DNA of 64,000 nt from Dryobates pubescens (Eukaryota > Chordata > Aves > Piciformes > Picidae): contig NC_071646.1 in the NCBI RefSeq assembly GCF_014839835.1, positions 5,946,001-6,010,000 on the forward strand. Direction: 5' to 3'. A program made the position numbers and the translations under genes. Positions 9,201-21,200 of the stretch are shown piece by piece. Within the stretch, counting starts at the first letter, position 1; each line of letters begins with the position of its first letter. The notes beneath the pieces are model-generated. The model ran no database searches. It was not told the DNA's origin and was given only the letters and a program-made list of their open reading frames with translations.

Positions 9201-12200
9201 TATCCCCCTCTCCTCTGCACCCCTTGCTCTGAGCACCTCCCTAGCTCCAAGCGTCCTCCTACCCCAAATATCCCTCCATCCTCTGCACCCCCACCCCAAG
9301 CATCCCTCACTCTGAGCCCCCCATCTCCAAGCATCCCCCTGCCCCAAATATCCTGCCCTCTACACCCCCTCTCTGAGCACCCTTTACTCTGAGCCCCCCC
9401 TACTCTGAGACCCCCCCAGCTCCAAGCATCCCCCTGCCCCAAATATCCCTCTCTCCTCTGCACCCCTCCAAAGTGAGCACCCCTTACTCTGAGCCCCCCC
9501 TAGCTCCAAACATCCCCCTGCCCCAAATATCCCTCCATCTCTACACCCCCACCTTGAGCACCCCCTCCTTTGAGCACCCCTTCCTCTGAGCACCTCCCTG
9601 GCTCTGAGCATCCTCCTAACCCAAATATCTCTCTGTCCTCTGCACCCCCACCCCCTCGAGCACCCCTTCCTCTCAGCTCTCTGCTTGCCCCCACCCCGAG
9701 CCCCTCCATCTCCCCCCGCCCACCCCTTTGCCCCTACCTCTCCCTTCCCCCGGCAACCCCCTCCCCGAGCAGCCCCCTCCCCAAGCATCCTCTGCCGCTG
9801 CACAGCCCTGGCTGGGCTGGGGGGGGGTTGAACTGGGAGCCGGAGGACATCGCAGCGCCTTGAGCCGAAACTCTCCACCCGAGAGGCGGCCGGGCAGGAG
9901 GATGGGGTTGGCGGGGCGGGGGGGGAGGACGGATGCCACAGCCCCCGGGGCTTGGGGGAGCACTTGGGGAGGGGGGGGGGGGTTGGTGCTTGGGGCAGCA
10001 CCTCTCCCAGTTCCGTTTTCCTTCCCTCCCCAGTCCGAGTACCACTACGAGTACACAGCGTGTGACAGCTCGGGCTCACGCTGGAGGGTGGCAGTGCCAC
10101 ACACCCCGGGACTCTGCACCGGCCTGCCCGACCCCGTCAGGGGCACCGAGTGCTGTAAGGATCGGGGGGAGGGCGAAGAGGAGAAGGGGGAAGGGAGGAG
10201 GTTCTGGGCTGTGGGTAGGGCAGGGGTAGGAAATGAGGGCGAGGGGAGGGAGAGGAGCCTGGAGAAGGAGCAGCGGCAGCTTTTCATCAGCTCCGCCGCA
10301 GCGACGCCTTCAAAGGGACCTGGCTGCGCCGCAGCAGCCGTCAGCCCTGGCAGCTCCTCACTGGGATGCGCTGGAGGGGGGGGGGGGCGAGGGGGGTGGA
10401 ACACCCCCACACACCCCCTCAAGGCTCGGGGAGCGCTGCGGCTCAGCAGCGTGCTTCAGCAGGGGGTTAGATCCTGCCTGGTGCTGGTGGTCAGGCAGGG
10501 GAGTGCTGAGGAGCTGCCAAATATCTTCAGTCAGGGGGATGGGAGTCGGAGGGGGGGGCTGGGGGGGAGTTTGCTTTGCTGGAACTGGGGGGGGGAGGGA
10601 GGGAGAGGAGGGGAGGGGGTGGGGAGGAGGCTTTGCTGCCGTGGGGCTGTGCAGGGCTGCTGGGGTTGGGGATCCCAGAGGCATGGCAGGGATGGATGAG
10701 AGCCCTGGAGCTGTGAAGGGATGGTCAGGAGGGGCCTGGATCCACAGGGGGATGCTTGGGATGGGGAAATCCCAGAGCCATGTGGGGAGGCTGAGGATGG
10801 AGGATGTCAGAGCCATGCAGGGATGGTGCTTGGGATGAGGGACCCAGATCCATGTGAAGGGCCAGGAGGAGGAGCAGAGGGCTGGAGCTGCTCTGCCCTG
10901 CAGACAGCCTGAGAGAGTTGGGGTTGTGCAGGCTGGAGAGGAGAAGGCTCCCAGGAGACCTCATTGTGGCCTCCCAGGAGCTGCAGGGGGCTGCAGGAAA
11001 GCTGGGGAGGGACTTTGGAGGGGGTCAGGGAGGGACAGGACTGGGGGGGATGGAGCAGAACTAGAAGTGGGGAGCTGGAGATTGGCTGTGAGGAAGAAGT
11101 TGTTGGCCAGGAGGGTGGTGAGAGCCTGGCACAGGCTGCCCAGGGAGGTGGTGGAAGCCTCCTGCCTGGAGGTGTTTGCAGCCAGGCTGGAGGTGGCTGT
11201 GAGCAACCTGCTGTGGGGTGAGGTGTCCCTGCCCATGGCAGGGGCTTGGAGCTGGCTGAGCCTGGAGCTCCCTTCCAGCCCTGCCAGCTCTGTGACCCTC
11301 TGTGTGGGGATGCTCAGGATGAGCTCATGCCTGGGGCTGTGCAGGGATGCTGGGGATGAGGGATCCCAAAGCCATGTGGGGATGCTGAGGATGGGGGATC
11401 CCAGCAGCCTGCAGGGATACTGGGGATGGGAGGCTGGGAGCTGTGCAGGGATGCTGGGGAGAAGGGAGAGCTCAGAGCTGCAGAGAGATGTTCAGGATGG
11501 GGGTCCCAGAGCCATGCAGGGATGGTGCTTGGGATGAGAGACCTGGAGCTTTGCAAGGATGCTGGGGATGGGGAACCTGGAGCTGCAGAGATATTCAGGA
11601 TGGGGGTCCCAAAGTCATGCAGGGATGGTGCTTGGGATGAGGGACCTGGAGCTTTGCAGGGATGCTCAGGATGGGGATCCCAGAGCCATGCAGGGATGAT
11701 GCTTGGGATGAGGGACCTGGAGCTTTGCAGGGATGCTCAGGATGGGGATCCCAGAGCCATGCAGGGATGGTGCTTGGGATGAGGGACCTGGAGCTTTGCA
11801 GGGATGCTGGGGATGGGGAACCTGGAGCTGCAGAGATATTCAGGATGGGGGTCCCAAAGTCATGCAGGGATGATGCTTGGGATGAGGGACCTGGAGTTTT
11901 GCAGGGATGCTCAGGATGGGGATCCCAAAGTCATGCAGGGATGGTGCTTGGGATGAGGGACCTGGAGCTTTGCAGGGATGCTCAGGATGGGGCACTGGGA
12001 GCTGCGGAGGGCTGCTGGGGCCGGGAGCTGCCCAGCCCGGCCGGGCTCGCTGTGACAAGCTTGGGAGGAGGCGGCTGGAGCAGCGCCGGGGAGGGCAGAG
12101 GGATGTGACCTCCCTTTCCCCCACCCGGGGCTGCTCTTCGCAGCTTTCTCCTGCAAGGCAGGGGAGTTCCTGGACATGAAGGCTCAGGCCTGCAGGCCCT

Positions 12201-15200
12201 GTGCGGAGGGCACCTACTCGCTGGGCACCGGCGTCCGCTTCGACGAGTGGGACGAGGTGCCCCACGGCTTCGCCAACGTCGCCACCAACCTGGAGGTGGA
12301 CGACGGCTTCGGGGATGCGGTGGAGAACTGCACCGGGTGAGCGCCCCCTGGGCGGTCCTGTTGGGCACCTCTGCCCGTGCCAGGGACAGCGGCACTGACG
12401 TTTGCTGATGGCACCGAGCTGTGCCCGCTGGAGGGAAGGGATGCCGTCCAGAGGGACCCGGAGCGGTGGGCACAAGCCACCCTCCTGAGGTTCAACCCGA
12501 CCAAGGGCAGGGTCGAGGAGAGCCCTGGGAAGGAGAAGACCCCGGCCCTGAGCGAGTGCAGCTGGCTCGAGGCAACCCCAGGCACAAATCCAGGCTGGGC
12601 TTGGCTGGAAAGCAGCCCTGAGGAGAGAGGCTTGGGGGTGCTGGGGGAGGAGAAGCTCACCAGGAGCTCTCAGTGTGCACTTGCAGCCCGGAAAGCCGAG
12701 CAGAGCCTGGGCTGCAGCAAGAGAAGTGTGGCCAGCAGGGCAGGGGAGGGGATTCTCCCCCTCTGCTCAGCTCTGCTGAGACCCCACCTGGAGTACTGCC
12801 TCCAGTTCTGGAGCCCCTATTGCAAGAGAGATCTGGAGGTGCTGGAAGGTGTCCAGAGCAGGGCCAGGAGGATGAGCAGAGGGCTGGAGCTGCTCTGCTG
12901 TGAGGACAGACTGAAGGAGCTGGGGCTGGAGAAGAGAAGGCTCCGAGGTGACCTCATTGTGGCCTTCCAGGATCTGAAGGGGGCTGCAAGAAGGCTGGGG
13001 AGGGACTGCTCAGGATCTCAGGCAGTGATAGGACTGGGGGGGATGGAATGAAGCTGGAGGTGGGGAGATTCAGGCTGGAGGTGAGGAGGAAGTTCTTCCC
13101 TATCAGAGTGGTGAAGCCCTGGGATGGGTTGTCCAGGGAGGTGGTTGAGGCCCTGTCCCTGGAGGTGTTTAAGCCCAGGCTGGATGAGGCTCTGGCCAGG
13201 CTGATCTGGTGTGGGGTGTCCCTGCCCATGGCAGGGGGGTTGGAACTGGCTGATCCCTGTGGTCCCTTCCAACCCTGACTGATGCTGTGATACTCTGACT
13301 GCTTCCCCCCTCTCAGGGGCGGGCACAGACCGCCTGCTCCCCCTCCCAGGAGGTGCTTGGGCACTCAGCCACCCTGGGGCGGTGGGGGCTGGGCACAGAT
13401 GGGTACTGAGACGCCCCCCATGAGTGGGGAGCACCCCAGTTCCCCACCTCCCTCTGTCTCCCACGCTCCCTCTGCCGCCCTTCCCCGGGAGGTGACGCTG
13501 GGGGACAGCCTGGCCACGGCGAGGGCACAGCCCAGCAGCAGGTGCCAGGGCCCCCGAGCCAGGGGGCACCCTCGGGGGTGCTCCTGGGAGAGGGAGCACC
13601 CATGGGAGTCCCTGCAGCCCTGTGCCAAGAGCCAGCTGCCTGACTTCCACCGTGGCCCCTGGACCAGTGCCAGCAGCCACCGAGCCCTGCTGCCAGCTGC
13701 CTGTGCCCCCGAGCCCTGCTGCCAGCTGCCTGTGTCCCTGAGCCCTGCTGCCAGCTGCCTGTGCCCCCGAGCCCTGCTGCCAGCTGCCTGTGCCACCGAG
13801 CCCTGCTGCCAGCTGCCTGTGCCCCCGAGCCCTGCTGCCAGCTGCCTGTGCCCCTGAGCCCTGCTGCCAGCTGCCTGTGCCCCTGAGCCCTGCTGCCAGC
13901 TGCCTGTGCCACCAAGCCCTGCTGCCAGCTGCCTGTGCCCCCGAGCCCTGCTGCCAGCTGCCTGTGTCCCTGAGCCCTGCTGCCAGCTGCCTGTGCCACC
14001 AAGCCCTCCTGCCAGATGCCTGTGCCACTGAGCCCTGCTGCCAGATGCCTGTGCCACTGAGCCCTGCTGCCAGCTGCCTGTGTCCCTGAGCCCTGCTGCC
14101 AGCTGCCTGTGCCACCAAGCCCTGCTGCCAGCTGCCTGTGTCCCTGAGCCCTGCTGCCAGCTGCCTGTGCCACCAAGCCCTCCTGCCAGATGCCTGTGCC
14201 ACCGAGCCCTGCTGCCAGCTGCCTGTGCCCCTGAGCACTGCTGCCAGCTGCCTGTGTCCCTGAGCCCTGCTGCCAGCTGCCTGTGTCCCTGAGCCCTGCT
14301 GCCAGCTGCCTGTGCCACCGAGCCCTGCTGCCAGCTGCCTGTGTCCCTGAGCCCTGCTGCCAGCTGCCTGTGTCCCTGAGCCCTGCTGCCAGCTGCCTGT
14401 GCCACCAAGCCCTGCTGCCAGCTGCCTGTGTCCCTGAGCCCTGCTGCCAGCTGCCTGTGTCCCTGAGCCCTGCTGCCAGCTGCCTGTGCCACCCAGCACT
14501 GCTGCCAGCTGCCTGTGTCCCTGAGCCCTGCTGCCAGCTGCCTGTGCCACCAAGCCCTGCTGCCAGCTGCCTGTGTCCCTGAGCCCTGCTGCCAGCTGCC
14601 TGTGCCACCAAGCCCTGCTGCCAGCTGCCTGTGTCCATGAGCCCTGCTGCCAGCTGCCTGTGTCCCTGAGCCCTGCTGCCAGCTGCCTGTGCCACCAAGC
14701 CCTGCTGCCAGCTGCCTGTGTCCATGAGCCCTGCTGCCAGCTGCCTGTGTCCCTGAGCCCTGCTGCCAGCTGCCTGTGCCACCGAGCCCTGCTGCCAGCT
14801 GCCTGTGCCACCCAGCACTGCTGCCAGCTGCCTGTGTCCCTGAGCCCTGCTGCCAGCTGCCTGTGCCACCAAGCCCTGCTGCCAGCTGCCTGTGTCCCTG
14901 AGCCCTGCTGCCAGCTGCCTGTGCCACCAAGCCCTGCTGCCAGCTGCCTGTGCCCCTGAGCCCTCCTGCCAGCTGCCTGTGTCCCTGAGCCCTGCTGCCA
15001 GCTGCCTGTGCCACCCAGCACTGCTGCCAGCTGCCTGTGTCCCTGAGCCCTGCTGCCAGCTGCCTGTGCCACCGAGCCCTGCTGCCAGCTGCCTGTGCCC
15101 CCGAGCCCTGCTGCCAGATGCCTGTGCCACTGAGCCCTGCTGCCAGCTGCCTGTGCCACCAAGCCCTGCTGCCAGCTGCCTGTGCCCCTGAGCCCTCCTG

Positions 15201-18200
15201 CCAGATGCCTGTGCCCCCGAGCCCTGCTGCCAGCTGCCTGTGCCACCGAGCCCTGCTGCCAGCTGCCTGTGTCCCTGAGCCCTGCTGCCAGCTGCCTGTG
15301 CCCCCAAACCCTGCTGCCAGCTGCCTGTGCCACCGAGCCCTGCTGCCAGCTGCCTGTGCCCCCGAGCCCTGCTGCCAGTTGCCTGTGCCCCCGAGCCCTG
15401 CTGCCAGCTGCCTGTGCCCCCGAGCCCTGCTGCCAGCTGCCTGTGCCCCCGAGCCCTGCTGCCAGCTGCCTGTGCCCCCGAGCCCTGCTGCCAGCTGCCT
15501 GTGCCCCTGAGCCCTGCTGCCAGCTGCCTGTGCCACCAAGCCCTGCTGCCAGCTGCCTGTGTCCCTGAGCCCTGCTGCCAGCTGCCTGTGCCACCGAGCC
15601 CTCCTGCCAGATGCCTGTGCCACTGAGCCCTGCTGCCAGCTGCCTGTGTCCCTGAGCCCTGCTGCCAGCTGCCTGTGTCCCTGAGCCCTGCTGCCAGCTG
15701 CCTGTGCCCCCGAGCCCTGCTGCCAGCTGCCTGTGCCCCTGAGCCCTGCTGCCAGCTGCCTGTGCCACCAAGCCCTGCTGCCAGCTGCCTGTGTCCCTGA
15801 GCCCTGCTGCCAGCTGCCTGTGCCACCAAGCCCTGCTGCCAGCTGCCTGTGCCACCGAGCCCTGCTGCCAGCTGCCTGTGCCCCCGAGCCCTGCTGCCAG
15901 CTACCTGTGTCCCTGAGCCCTGCTGCCAGCTGCCTGTGCCACTGAGCCCTGCTGCCAGATGCCTGTGCCACTGAGCCCTGCTGCCACCTTCTTGTGGCAC
16001 CGAGCTCTCCTGCCACCTTCTTGTGCTCCTGAGCCCTGCTGCCAGCTGCTTGTGTCCCTGAGCCTTCCTGCTAGCCAGCTGTGCCACTGAGCCACCAACC
16101 CCTCCTGCCAGCTGGTGCCACCAGCAACCACCAGGCCCTCTCACCAGCCAGCTCTGCCACCAAGCCCTCCTGCCAGCTGCCTGTGCCACTAAACCCTGCT
16201 GCCCAGCTGGTTATGCCAGCAGCCACCTCTTGCTAGCCAGCTGTGCCCTGCCCCCCTCCTGCCAGCTGCTTATGCCACCAAATCCTCTTGCCAGCTGGTG
16301 GCACCACCAGCCACCAACCCCTCCTGCAGCCAGCTGTGCCACCAAGCCCTTCTGCCACCCCCCTGGCCAGCCAGGGGCCCTGGCAGTGCCAAGCTGCCCT
16401 GCACCACAGCGTTCCTGCAGCTGTAACCTGCTTCCAGCAGCACCTTTGGTATTCATCTGCTGGGTGCTGCTCTGCTCCTCCCTGCGGCCCCCCCACGCCT
16501 CCCCCACCTCTCCCCAGAAGGGGGGGCACCAGCTGGTGAGGAAAGACCCCCCCCAGGCATAGGTGCCATGCCCCCTGTGCTGCCCCCCCCCCCCCAAAGC
16601 CCTGTGTCCAACAGCTTCTGCTTCACCCCCTTGGGGACTGTCCCCTGCTGTCCCCACCCTGGCTGCTATGGGCTTGGGGCACAAAAGTGGTGCCCAGGCT
16701 GTGTGTGGGCACCTCAGCACCAGAGAGCTGTGGGGGTGCTGGAGCCAGGGCAGAGCAGGGCAAGGAAGGGGAAGGGCCTGGAGAATGAATCTGCTGAGGA
16801 GCAACTGAGGGAGCTGGGGATGGATAGTGTGAAACAGAGGAGGCTGAGGGGAGACCTCCTGGCTGCCTACAGCTCCCTGGAAGGAGGTTGGTGCTGGTAA
16901 TTAGTGGTAATTAGAGGTAATTAGTGATAGAACAAGAGGGAACAGCCTCAAGCTACGAGTGGGGAGGTTTAGATTGGACAGCAGGAAAAAGAGAGGTCAG
17001 GGATTGGAATGAGCTGCCCAGGGGGGTGGTGGAGTCCCCAGCCCTGGAGGTGTTTGAAGGTGGTTTGGATGTGGTGCTTGGGGCTGTGGTTTAGGGCTGA
17101 GCCTTGCAGAGCAGGGTTGGACTCTCAGGTAGCTGTAGAGAGGTCTCCCCTCAGCCTCCTCTCCTCCCAACCAAACAGCCCCAGCTCCCTCAGTGGCTCC
17201 TCAGCAGATTCATTCTCCAGGCCCTTCAAGCTGGGTTAAAGGGCAGTGGCCAAGCTGATGGCTTGGGCAAGGCCATGGGCACAGCATCACAGAGCCATTC
17301 AGGTTGGAAGGGAGCCTCAGGATCACTCAGTCCAACCCTGAGGCTCTTTTCCAACCTGAATGGTTCTGTGATTCTGTCACCTCCTGCCCTCTGCTGCCTG
17401 TGCTGGCACTGCCCAGGGGGGTGGTGGAGTCCCCAGCCCTGGAGGTGTTTGAAGGTGGTTTGGATGTGGAGCTTGGGGCTGTGGTTTAGGGCTGGCCCTT
17501 GCAGAGCAGGGTTGGACCTGGTGATCCTGAGGCTCTGTTTCAACCTGAATGGTTCTGTGATTGTGTCACCTCCTGCCCTCTGCTGCCTGTGGTGGCACTG
17601 CCCAGGGGGGTGGTAGAGTCATCAACCCTGGAGGTGTTTAAAGGTGGTTTGGATGTGGAGCTTGGGGCTGTGGTTTAGGGCTGACCCTTGCAGAGCAGGG
17701 TTGGACCTGGTGATCCTGAGGCTCTTTTCCAAGCAGAGTATTTCTGTCACCTCCTTCCCTCAGCTGCCTGTGGTGGCATTGCCCAGGGGGGTGGTGGAGT
17801 CCCCAGCCCTGGAGGTGTTTAAAGGTGGTTTGGATGTGGTGCTTGGGGGTGGCTATGGCTTAGGGCTGACCCTTGCAGAGCAGGGTTGGGCTTGGTGACC
17901 CTGAGGCTCTTTTCCAGCCTGAAGGTTTCTGTGAGCCACAGAATCCAGCAGGTTGGGAGAGACCTCAGAGATCCCCAAGTCCAACCTGTCACCCAACACC
18001 TACCACCCCCCAGGTCAACGTGGGAGCCCCTGGGGGACTACGTGGCCTCCAACACGGACGAGTGCACAGCCACCCTCATGTATGCAGTCAACCTGAAGCA
18101 GTCAGGCACGGTCTCCTTCGAGTACATCTACCCCGACAGCAGCATCGTCTTCGAGTTCTTCGTAGGTGCCAGGGGCTGGGAGGGGGCCAGGCTGCCGGCC

Positions 18201-21200
18201 GCGAGGTCCCCGGGGACCCGGCTGTGTCCCTGAGGACATGCAGGGGTCCCCAGCCTCCCCTCGCCGCCTTCCCCCCCCCGCCCCAGGTGCAGAACGATCA
18301 GTGCCAGCCCACGGTGGAGGAGTCTCGCTGGATGAGGACGACCGAGAAGGGTTGGGAGTTCCACAGCGTGAGTGGGGGGCGGGGACAGGAGGGGACAGGA
18401 GGGGACAGGAGGGGACAGGGGGAGGGCCCTGGGTGCAGCCCCCGCGGTCCCTTGCGTCGCCTGTCCGTGGGGTTGCAGAGGAGGGCAGCAGGAGGGGTCC
18501 GGCTAAGGCGGTGCTGGGTCCGGGCTTGGGCGACAGCTTCCTGACCGAGCTGGGTGAAGGGGCAGAGGGCAGCCTCGGGCAGTCTGCTGCTGACCCAAAC
18601 GGGGGGCAGTGGGGACAGCCCCCCAAGGCTGTGCTGACACCGAGAGCTGGCCAGGCTGAGAGCCGGGGGAGAGGAACCTCAGGAAGCTTACCCAGGGCAA
18701 GGGCAGGGAACTGCCCTTGGGGGCAAGAGAGCAGAGCTGTGACCACCTAGAGTGGCTCTGGCCAGGCTGGAGAGGTGTGGGGAGGAGAACCTCCTGAGGC
18801 TCACCCAGGGCTAGTGCAGGGAACTGCCCCTGGAGGGGAAGAGAGCAGAGCTGTGACCATCTAGAGTGACCTGGAGAGGTGTGGGGAGAGGAACCTCAGG
18901 AGAGCTGGGGGAGAGGAGAACCTCCTGAGGCTCACCTGGGGCAAGTGCAGGGAACTGCCCCTGGAGAGGAAGACAGCAGAGCTGTCACCACCTAGAGTGG
19001 CTCTGGCCAGGCTGGAAAGGTGTGGGGAGAGGAACCTCAGGAGAGCTGGTGGAGAGGAAGCTCAGGAAGCTGAGCCAGGGCAAGGGCAGGGAACTGCCCC
19101 TGGGCAGCAACAACCTCCTGCAGCAGCACAGCTGAGGGGGGAGCTGCTGGAGAGCAGCTCCAAGGAGCAGCAGCTGGGAGTGCTGGGGGCCAGCAAGGTC
19201 CCCAGGAGCCAGCAAGGAGCCCTCATGGCCAAGGAGCTGCAGGGGGTCCTGGGGGGCATGGAGAAGAGTGTGGCCAGCAGGGCAGGGGAGGCTCTGCTGC
19301 CCCTCTGCTCTGCCCCAGCCAGGCCACAGCTGCAGCCCTGGGGCCAGCTCTGGGCTCCCCAGCTCAGGAGGGACAGAGAAGTGCTGCAGAGAGCCCAGGG
19401 GAGGCTGGGAAGCTGCTGAGGGGCCTGGAGCAGCTCTGGCAGGAGCTGAGAGCCCTGGGGCTGAGAGCCTGCAGCAGAGCAGCCCCAGAGGGCAGCTGAG
19501 CAATGCTCAGCAAGAGCTAAAGGAGCTGTGGGGGGCAAGAGGCTGGGGCCAGGCTCTGCTGAGTGCTGCCCAGGGCCAGGCCAAGGGGCAAGGGGCACAG
19601 AGTGGCAGTCAGGAGGTTGGAGCTGAGCAGGAGGAGAAAGTTGTTTGGGGTGAGGCTGCTGGAGCCTGGAGCAGGCTGCCCAGAGAGGTTGTGGAGTCTG
19701 CTGGGGTGGAGAGCTTCCAACCCCCCCTGGGCACTGTGCCCCTGGGCAAGCTGCTGGGGGAGCCCTGCTGGGGCAGGGGTTGGGCAGGATGAGCTCCAGA
19801 GCTCCCTCCCAGCCCCTGCTGGACTCTGTGCCCCTGGGCAAGCTGCTGTGGGAGCCCTGCTGGAGCAGGAGGGGTTGGAGTGGATGAGCTCCAGAGCTCC
19901 CTTCCAGCCTGCCCCATGCTGGGCTCTGGGTCCCTGCCATTCAACTTCCCCACCTCAGGATGGGTGAGGCCAGGGAGGGGTTAATCCCTCAACCCCCTTC
20001 CCCCCACGTGTGCCAACGACCTCCCCAGCAGTGGGACCACCCCAGTGTGCCCTCCCCACCTCCTTTGCCAGGTGGAGCTGAGCCGAGGCAACAACGTGCT
20101 CTACTGGAGGACCACAGCCTTCTCCATCTGGTCCAAGGTGCCCAAACCGGTGCTGGTGAGGAACATTGGCATCACAGGTAGGTGGGGGGCAGCGTGGGGG
20201 CAGGGGGTCCCGCCACCCCCAGCCCCTGAGTGCCCTCCCACTGCCCAGGGGTGGCTTACACCTCGGAGTGCTTCCCCTGCAAGCCTGGCACCTTCGCCCC
20301 CGCCGCCGGCTCCTCCGCCTGCCAGCTGTGCCCTGCAGACACCTTCTCCAGCAAAGGAGCCACTGCCTGCCAGCCCTGTGAGCCTGACACCTATGCTGGT
20401 AGGTGCCCCCTCCCCTGGCCCCTGGGGCTGCTGCTCCGGTGGCACCAGGAAGGGTGTCCCCACCAGTGCCCCCAAGGAGTGACCAGTGCCCCCAGAGCTG
20501 CCAGGGGGAGGTGGATCCCACCCCAGTGCAGGATTGTCCCCTCCTGTCCCTATGGCTCCAGTAAAGATGTCCCCATCAGTGCCCCCAGGGGGTGCCCAGG
20601 GCCCCCAGAGCTGCCAGGGGGAGGTGGGTGCCACCCCAGTGCAGGATTGTCCCCTCCTGTCCCTATGGCTCCAGTAATGATGTCCCCATCAGTGCCCCCA
20701 GAGCTGCCAGGGGGAGGTGGATCCCACCCCAGTGCAGGATTGTCTCCTCCTGTCCCTATGGCTACTACTCCAATGGCACCAGGAAGGATGTCCCCATTAG
20801 TGCCCCCAAGGAGTGACCAGTGCCCCCAGAGCTGCCAGGGGGAGGTGGGTGCCACCCCAGTGCAGGATTGTGCCCTCCTGTCCCTATGGCTCCGGTAATG
20901 ATGTCCCCATCAGTGCCCCCAGGGGCTGAGCAGTGCCCCCAGAGCTGCCAGGGGGAGGTGGGCTGGCACCAGGTGCCCTTCTCCTCCCAACCTCTGCCCT
21001 GTGGGGTGGCCCCGGGGCAGGGAGGGGGTCAGACATGGGCACGGTGCTGGTGGCATGCCCCTGGGGACAGCAAGCCAGGGGCCCTTGTTCCCCCAACACC
21101 TGCCCTGCATGGATGCCCCTGGGGGAGGGAGAGGGGATGAGAGGGCAAGGAGGGGCACAGACGTGGGCACTGTGCTGGTGACAAGCCTTGGGGACACTGG

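Larger units (their letters stand above)
6230..10033 (+). other. ELAPOR1: ELAPOR1 intron 1
   Basis: Starts with a G run of over 20 bases (about 6245-6268) and holds further G or C runs (6608-6620, 6765-6776, 6949-6965), CA/TG microsatellites near 6829, 7095 and 7448, a pyrimidine minisatellite (7640-8165) and a C-rich array (8940-9720). No additional exon was recognised. Confidence 0.85.

Noticed and set aside
12395-13278. Possible host gene after ELAPOR1 exon 3
   Set aside because: The open frames coincide with a CR1 LINE end with typical 3' tail.
13676-15975. CRISPR-like regular repeat
   Set aside because: There are no unique spacers between units, and the context is a vertebrate intron.
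13018-16189. Three minus-strand open frames of 880-960 codons
   Set aside because: They are the three frames of the 29-bp intronic array; the peptide repeats every 29 residues and the ends lie in unrelated intron or CR1 sequence.
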